Assembly (NCBI GenBank): GCA_021770655.1
Contig: JAETQO010000003.1
Coordinates: forward strand, 1-64,000
From: Ruminococcus sp.
Lineage (GTDB): Bacteria; Bacillota; Clostridia; Oscillospirales; Ruminococcaceae
Length of the DNA stretch: 64,000 bases
Reading direction: 5' to 3'
The stretch's first letter is position 1. Each line of letters begins with the position of its first letter. A program made the translations under genes and the position numbers. The notes beneath the pieces are model-generated. The model saw nothing but the letters and a program-made list of their open reading frames with translations. It was not told the origin of the DNA and did no database searches. This document shows, one piece after another, positions 61,611 to 64,000 of this stretch.

Positions 61611-62540
61611 TTATTCAGCAAACATCGGAGTAGACAAATAACGCTCACCGGTATCGGGAAGAAGTGCGACAATGACTTTTCCCTTATTCTCCGGACGCTT
61701 TGCGAGTTCTGTCGCGGCAAATACTGCAGCTCCGGAAGAAATTCCTACAAGCAATCCTTCCCGCCTTGCAAGTGTTCTTCCTGTTTCAAAGGCATCCTCG
61801 TTTTCTACGGTGATGATCTCATCGTAAATTTCGGTATTCAGAGTCTCCGGAACAAAGCCTGCTCCGATGCCCTGAATCTTATGCGGACCCGGAGTACCCT
61901 TAGATAGTACCGGAGAGCCGGCAGGCTCAACTGCGACTATCTTCACGTTCGGATTCTTGCTCTTGAGATATTCGCCGACGCCGGAAACTGTGCCGCCAGT
62001 TCCTACACCTGCAACAAAGATATCCACCTTGCCATCGGTATCTTCCCAAATCTCGGGACCGGTTGTACTGCGATGTGCTGCGGGATTTGCCGTATTGGTG
62101 AACTGACTGGGAATGAAGCTGTTCGGCGTTTCAGCTGCAAGCTCCTGTGCCTTTGCGATAGCACCCTTCATCCCCTTAGCGCCTTCGGTAAGGACAAGCT
62201 GTGCGCCGTAAGCCTTCAAAAGATTGCGGCGTTCAATGCTCATTGTTTCCGGCATGGTGAGTATAATCTTGTAACCTCTTGAAGCAGCTACAGCCGCAAG
62301 GCCGATTCCGGTATTTCCGCTGGTCGGTTCAATAATTACGGAATCAGGTTTTAAAGCGCCTTTTGCTTCAGCTTCGTCGATCATCGCCTTTGCAATTCTG
62401 TCCTTAACACTTCCTGCGGGGTTGAAATATTCCAGCTTACCATAAATTGTAGCGCCGAGTTCTTTCTCAGCAATATAGTTAGTAAGCTTCAAAAGCGGCG
62501 TACCGCCGATCAAATCTGTAATCTTATCAAATGTTTTCAT
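61611..62540 (-). CDS. cysK: Cysteine synthase (O-acetylserine sulfhydrylase)
   Basis: This 309-residue PLP enzyme makes cysteine from O-acetylserine and sulfide. The PLP lysine is Lys46 in [11 protein letters not shown], the SGNTG loop is at residues 74-78, and the phosphate-binding GTGGTVSG is later. Length is normal. AAGGAG precedes the ATG. It has its own promoter and a short leader ORF, and is divergent from nifS. Confidence 0.97.
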   Translation of the reverse strand: MKTFDKITDLIGGTPLLKLTNYIAEKELGATIYGKLEYFNPAGSVKDRIAKAMIDEAEAKGALKPDSVIIEPTSGNTGIGLAAVAASRGYKIILTMPETMSIERRNLLKAYGAQLVLTEGAKGMKGAIAKAQELAAETPNSFIPSQFTNTANPAAHRSTTGPEIWEDTDGKVDIFVAGVGTGGTVSGVGEYLKSKNPNVKIVAVEPAGSPVLSKGTPGPHKIQGIGAGFVPETLNTEIYDEIITVENEDAFETGRTLARREGLLVGISSGAAVFAATELAKRPENKGKVIVALLPDTGERYLSTPMFAE

Positions 62541-62583
62541 GATGATTTCTCCTTAACGATTAAATAATAATTATGAAAATATG

Positions 62584-62622
62584 CTATGCTTTCCACGGCC
62601 TACATCGTTTTATTTTATACAT
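62584..62622 (-). CDS. Cys-containing leader ORF upstream of cysK
   Basis: The ORF encodes MYKIKRCRPWKA (12 residues) after an AAGGGAG site. It is about 45 bases above the cysK start and about 50 bases below the transcription start. There is one Cys codon at position 7. No intrinsic terminator lies between it and cysK, so any control would use another mechanism. Confidence 0.5.
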   Translation of the reverse strand: MYKIKRCRPWKA

Positions 62623-62677
62623 ATCTGAAAGTCTCCCTTTTGAATTACCTATTATTCTTATCGGTTTTATGTGTTTG

Positions 62678-62706
62678 ATAATACCACTGCAATTATCACT
62701 TGTCAA
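62678..62706 (-). promoter_or_regulatory. Promoter of cysK
   Basis: On the minus strand TTGACA (62701-62706) and TATTAT (62678-62683) are separated by 17 bases, close to consensus. Confidence 0.85.
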
Positions 62707-62769
62707 GGCTTTTTTCAAAAAAAGCTTGAAAATTAACAAAAAGTTGAGAATCACATATTCTTTCACCTC

Positions 62770-62798
62770 TTGACAAACCATAAATGTGAGACTATAAT
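62770..62798 (+). promoter_or_regulatory. Promoter of nifS
   Basis: TTGACA (62770-62775) and TATAAT (62793-62798) are separated by 17 bases, a perfect consensus; the start site would be near 62805. Confidence 0.9.
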
Positions 62799-62825
62799 AT
62801 AACATATTAAATAGATAGGTATTAT

Positions 62826-62873
62826 ATGCTTAATTCGCAGAAATCGATAATATTCGGAGCTGCTTTTCTGTAG
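62826..62873 (+). CDS. Possible leader ORF in the nifS leader
   Basis: The ORF encodes MLNSQKSIIFGAAFL (15 residues), with a weak AGGT site above. Its stop codon falls within the 3-prime arm of the terminator hairpin, so a ribosome translating it would disrupt that hairpin. It has two Ser codons and no Cys. Confidence 0.35.
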   Translation: MLNSQKSIIFGAAFL

Positions 62874-62884
62874 CTCCGATTTTT
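62854..62884 (+). terminator. Intrinsic terminator in the nifS leader (attenuator)
   Basis: TCGGAGCT (62854-62861) pairs perfectly with AGCTCCGA (62872-62879), followed by five T residues. It lies between the promoter and the nifS ribosome site. Confidence 0.8.
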
Positions 62885-62905
62885 AACAAGTAGGGAGGAA
62901 GATAA

Positions 62906-64000
62906 ATGAACATATATGCAGACAACGCCGCAACAACCAAAATGAGCAAAGCTGCGATAGAAGCGATGCTTCCGTATTTCGATCAAATATACGGAAACCC
63001 ATCCAGTCTGCACAGCACAGGACAATATGCGGCTGAGGCGCTGTTCATGGCAAGAAAAATTATCGCTGAGATATTGGGGTGTGATGCAAGAGAAATCACT
63101 TTCACTTCCGGCGGCAGTGAGGCGGACAATCAGGCGATCGTTTCCGCGGCGTCCATTGGTGCGAAGAAGGGAAAAAAGCACATTATTTCAAGTGCTATCG
63201 AGCATCATGCGGTACTGCACACGCTGGAAAAGCTGAAAAAACAGGGCTTTGAGATCACACTGTTGGATGCGCACGAAAACGGAATCGTTCGTCCGGAAGA
63301 GTTGGCGGCAGCAATTCGCCCGGATACCGCACTTGTGACGATCATGTACGCCAACAACGAGATCGGCTCAATCCAACCGATTGCAGAACTCGGAAAAATC
63401 TGTCGTGAGAAAGGCGTAATATTCCATACCGATGCGGTACAGGCAGTCGGTCATGTAAAAATCAATGTGGTCGAGGATAATATCGATATGCTATCGCTGT
63501 CCGCTCACAAATTTCACGGACCAAAAGGAATCGGCGTCCTGTATGCGAAGAAAGGGATCCCGCTTACTAATTTAATTGAGGGCGGCGCACAGGAGCGCGG
63601 CAAACGCGCCGGCACGGAGAATCTTCCGGCGATTATGGGTATGGCGGCTGCGCTGAAGGAGGCTGTTTCTGATATCGATGAAAACACCGCAAAGCTGATT
63701 CCGTTGCGCGACAGACTGATTGAAGGGCTGCTTCAAATTCCTCATACTGTTCTTAATGGCGATCCGAAACTTCGTCTCCCGGGCAATGCCAATGTCTGCT
63801 TTGAGGGAATCGAGGGTGAATCCCTGCTCCTTCTGCTTGACAGCAAGGGAATCTGCGCTTCCTCCGGTTCTGCCTGCACCTCCGATTCGCTGGACCCGAG
63901 CCATGTTCTGCTGGCAATCGGCCGTCCGCACGAGGTTGCACACGGATCGCTCCGACTATCGCTGTCGGAAGAAAACACAATAGAAGAAATCGACTATATG
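62906..64000 (+). CDS. nifS: NifS/IscS-type cysteine desulfurase (cut off by the window end)
   Basis: 365 codons are present with no stop before the window ends. This PLP enzyme takes sulfur from cysteine for Fe-S cluster assembly, forming alanine. It starts [14 protein letters not shown] after GGGAGG. His100/His101 are in the AIEHHAV motif. The PLP lysine is Lys202 in [11 protein letters not shown]. The persulfide-forming Cys324 is in [10 protein letters not shown]. The order Rrf2, cysK, nifS suggests that a nifU scaffold gene may follow outside the window. Confidence 0.95.
   Translation, partial: MNIYADNAATTKMSKAAIEAMLPYFDQIYGNPSSLHSTGQYAAEALFMARKIIAEILGCDAREITFTSGGSEADNQAIVSAASIGAKKGKKHIISSAIEHHAVLHTLEKLKKQGFEITLLDAHENGIVRPEELAAAIRPDTALVTIMYANNEIGSIQPIAELGKICREKGVIFHTDAVQAVGHVKINVVEDNIDMLSLSAHKFHGPKGIGVLYAKKGIPLTNLIEGGAQERGKRAGTENLPAIMGMAAALKEAVSDIDENTAKLIPLRDRLIEGLLQIPHTVLNGDPKLRLPGNANVCFEGIEGESLLLLLDSKGICASSGSACTSDSLDPSHVLLAIGRPHEVAHGSLRLSLSEENTIEEIDYM

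Overview
The window looks like a chromosome segment of a low-to-moderate GC Firmicute of the Oscillospiraceae/Ruminococcus type. The support is a Firmicute-type rimP-nusA-ylxR-ylxQ-infB-rbfA operon, a CIRCE-controlled groES-groEL operon, a spoVAC sporulation gene, an intracellular GH94 cellobiose phosphorylase, and lipoproteins with short Ser/Thr-rich linkers. No rRNA is present; one tRNA (Leu, GAG) is.

Layout. 1-9.7 kb: spoVAC, a lipoprotein, a response regulator-histidine kinase-HtrA operon, groES-groEL and a secreted SGNH hydrolase. 9.7-12.6 kb: a GntR(YtrA-like)-ABC-membrane protein operon, bracketed by two almost identical hairpins. 12.7-16.2 kb: a secreted papain-like cysteine peptidase with a lipoprotein, an XRE regulator and a zinc-ribbon membrane protein. 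16.2-24.4 kb: cellobiose phosphorylase with a LacI-type operator, and a Gld-like ABC operon. 24.5-35 kb: gltX, ribF, nudC, truB, nrnA and the rimP-to-rbfA translation operon, with a terminator-like hairpin in the rimP leader. 35-45 kb: PII-like and LCP-like proteins, a SLOG protein, tandem 92-bp repeats, alr, mtnA, an MTA/SAH deaminase-like amidohydrolase, and zinc-ribbon and lipoprotein genes.

45.4-51.6 kb is a small, AT-rich accessory island beside tRNA-Leu. It carries a Fic protein, a tyrosine recombinase, an XRE regulator, a winged-helix protein, a sigma-like protein with an unexpected C-terminal extension, two very small ORFs and two candidate small RNAs. The palindrome TTGTCCCGGGACAA occurs three times, always at gene boundaries (below Fic, between Fic and integrase, below integrase).

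51.6-64 kb is a sulfur-amino-acid block. A LysR gene lies above a long operon: metY fused to half of an amino-acid-binding protein, ABC permease, ABC ATPase, CMD/AhpD-like protein, serine-dehydratase-like Fe-S enzyme, M20 amidohydrolase, TSCPD protein and MalY-like C-S lyase. Next come an Rrf2 regulator, cysK and a cut-off nifS/iscS. The metY leader has two overlapping short ORFs rich in Cys codons, followed by an intrinsic terminator. cysK also has a short Cys-containing leader ORF. nifS has a short ORF whose stop codon lies inside a terminator hairpin. I regard this probable leader-peptide control of sulfur genes, together with the MetY/binding-protein chimera, as the most novel content.

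Two families of small non-autonomous repeats are scattered in the window: a 92-bp hairpin element (four copies, with paired base changes between copies) and an element ending in AAGGCAACACCGCACAA-like inverted repeats (two full copies, one half copy). Functions come from reading motifs by eye; no search or folding program was run.
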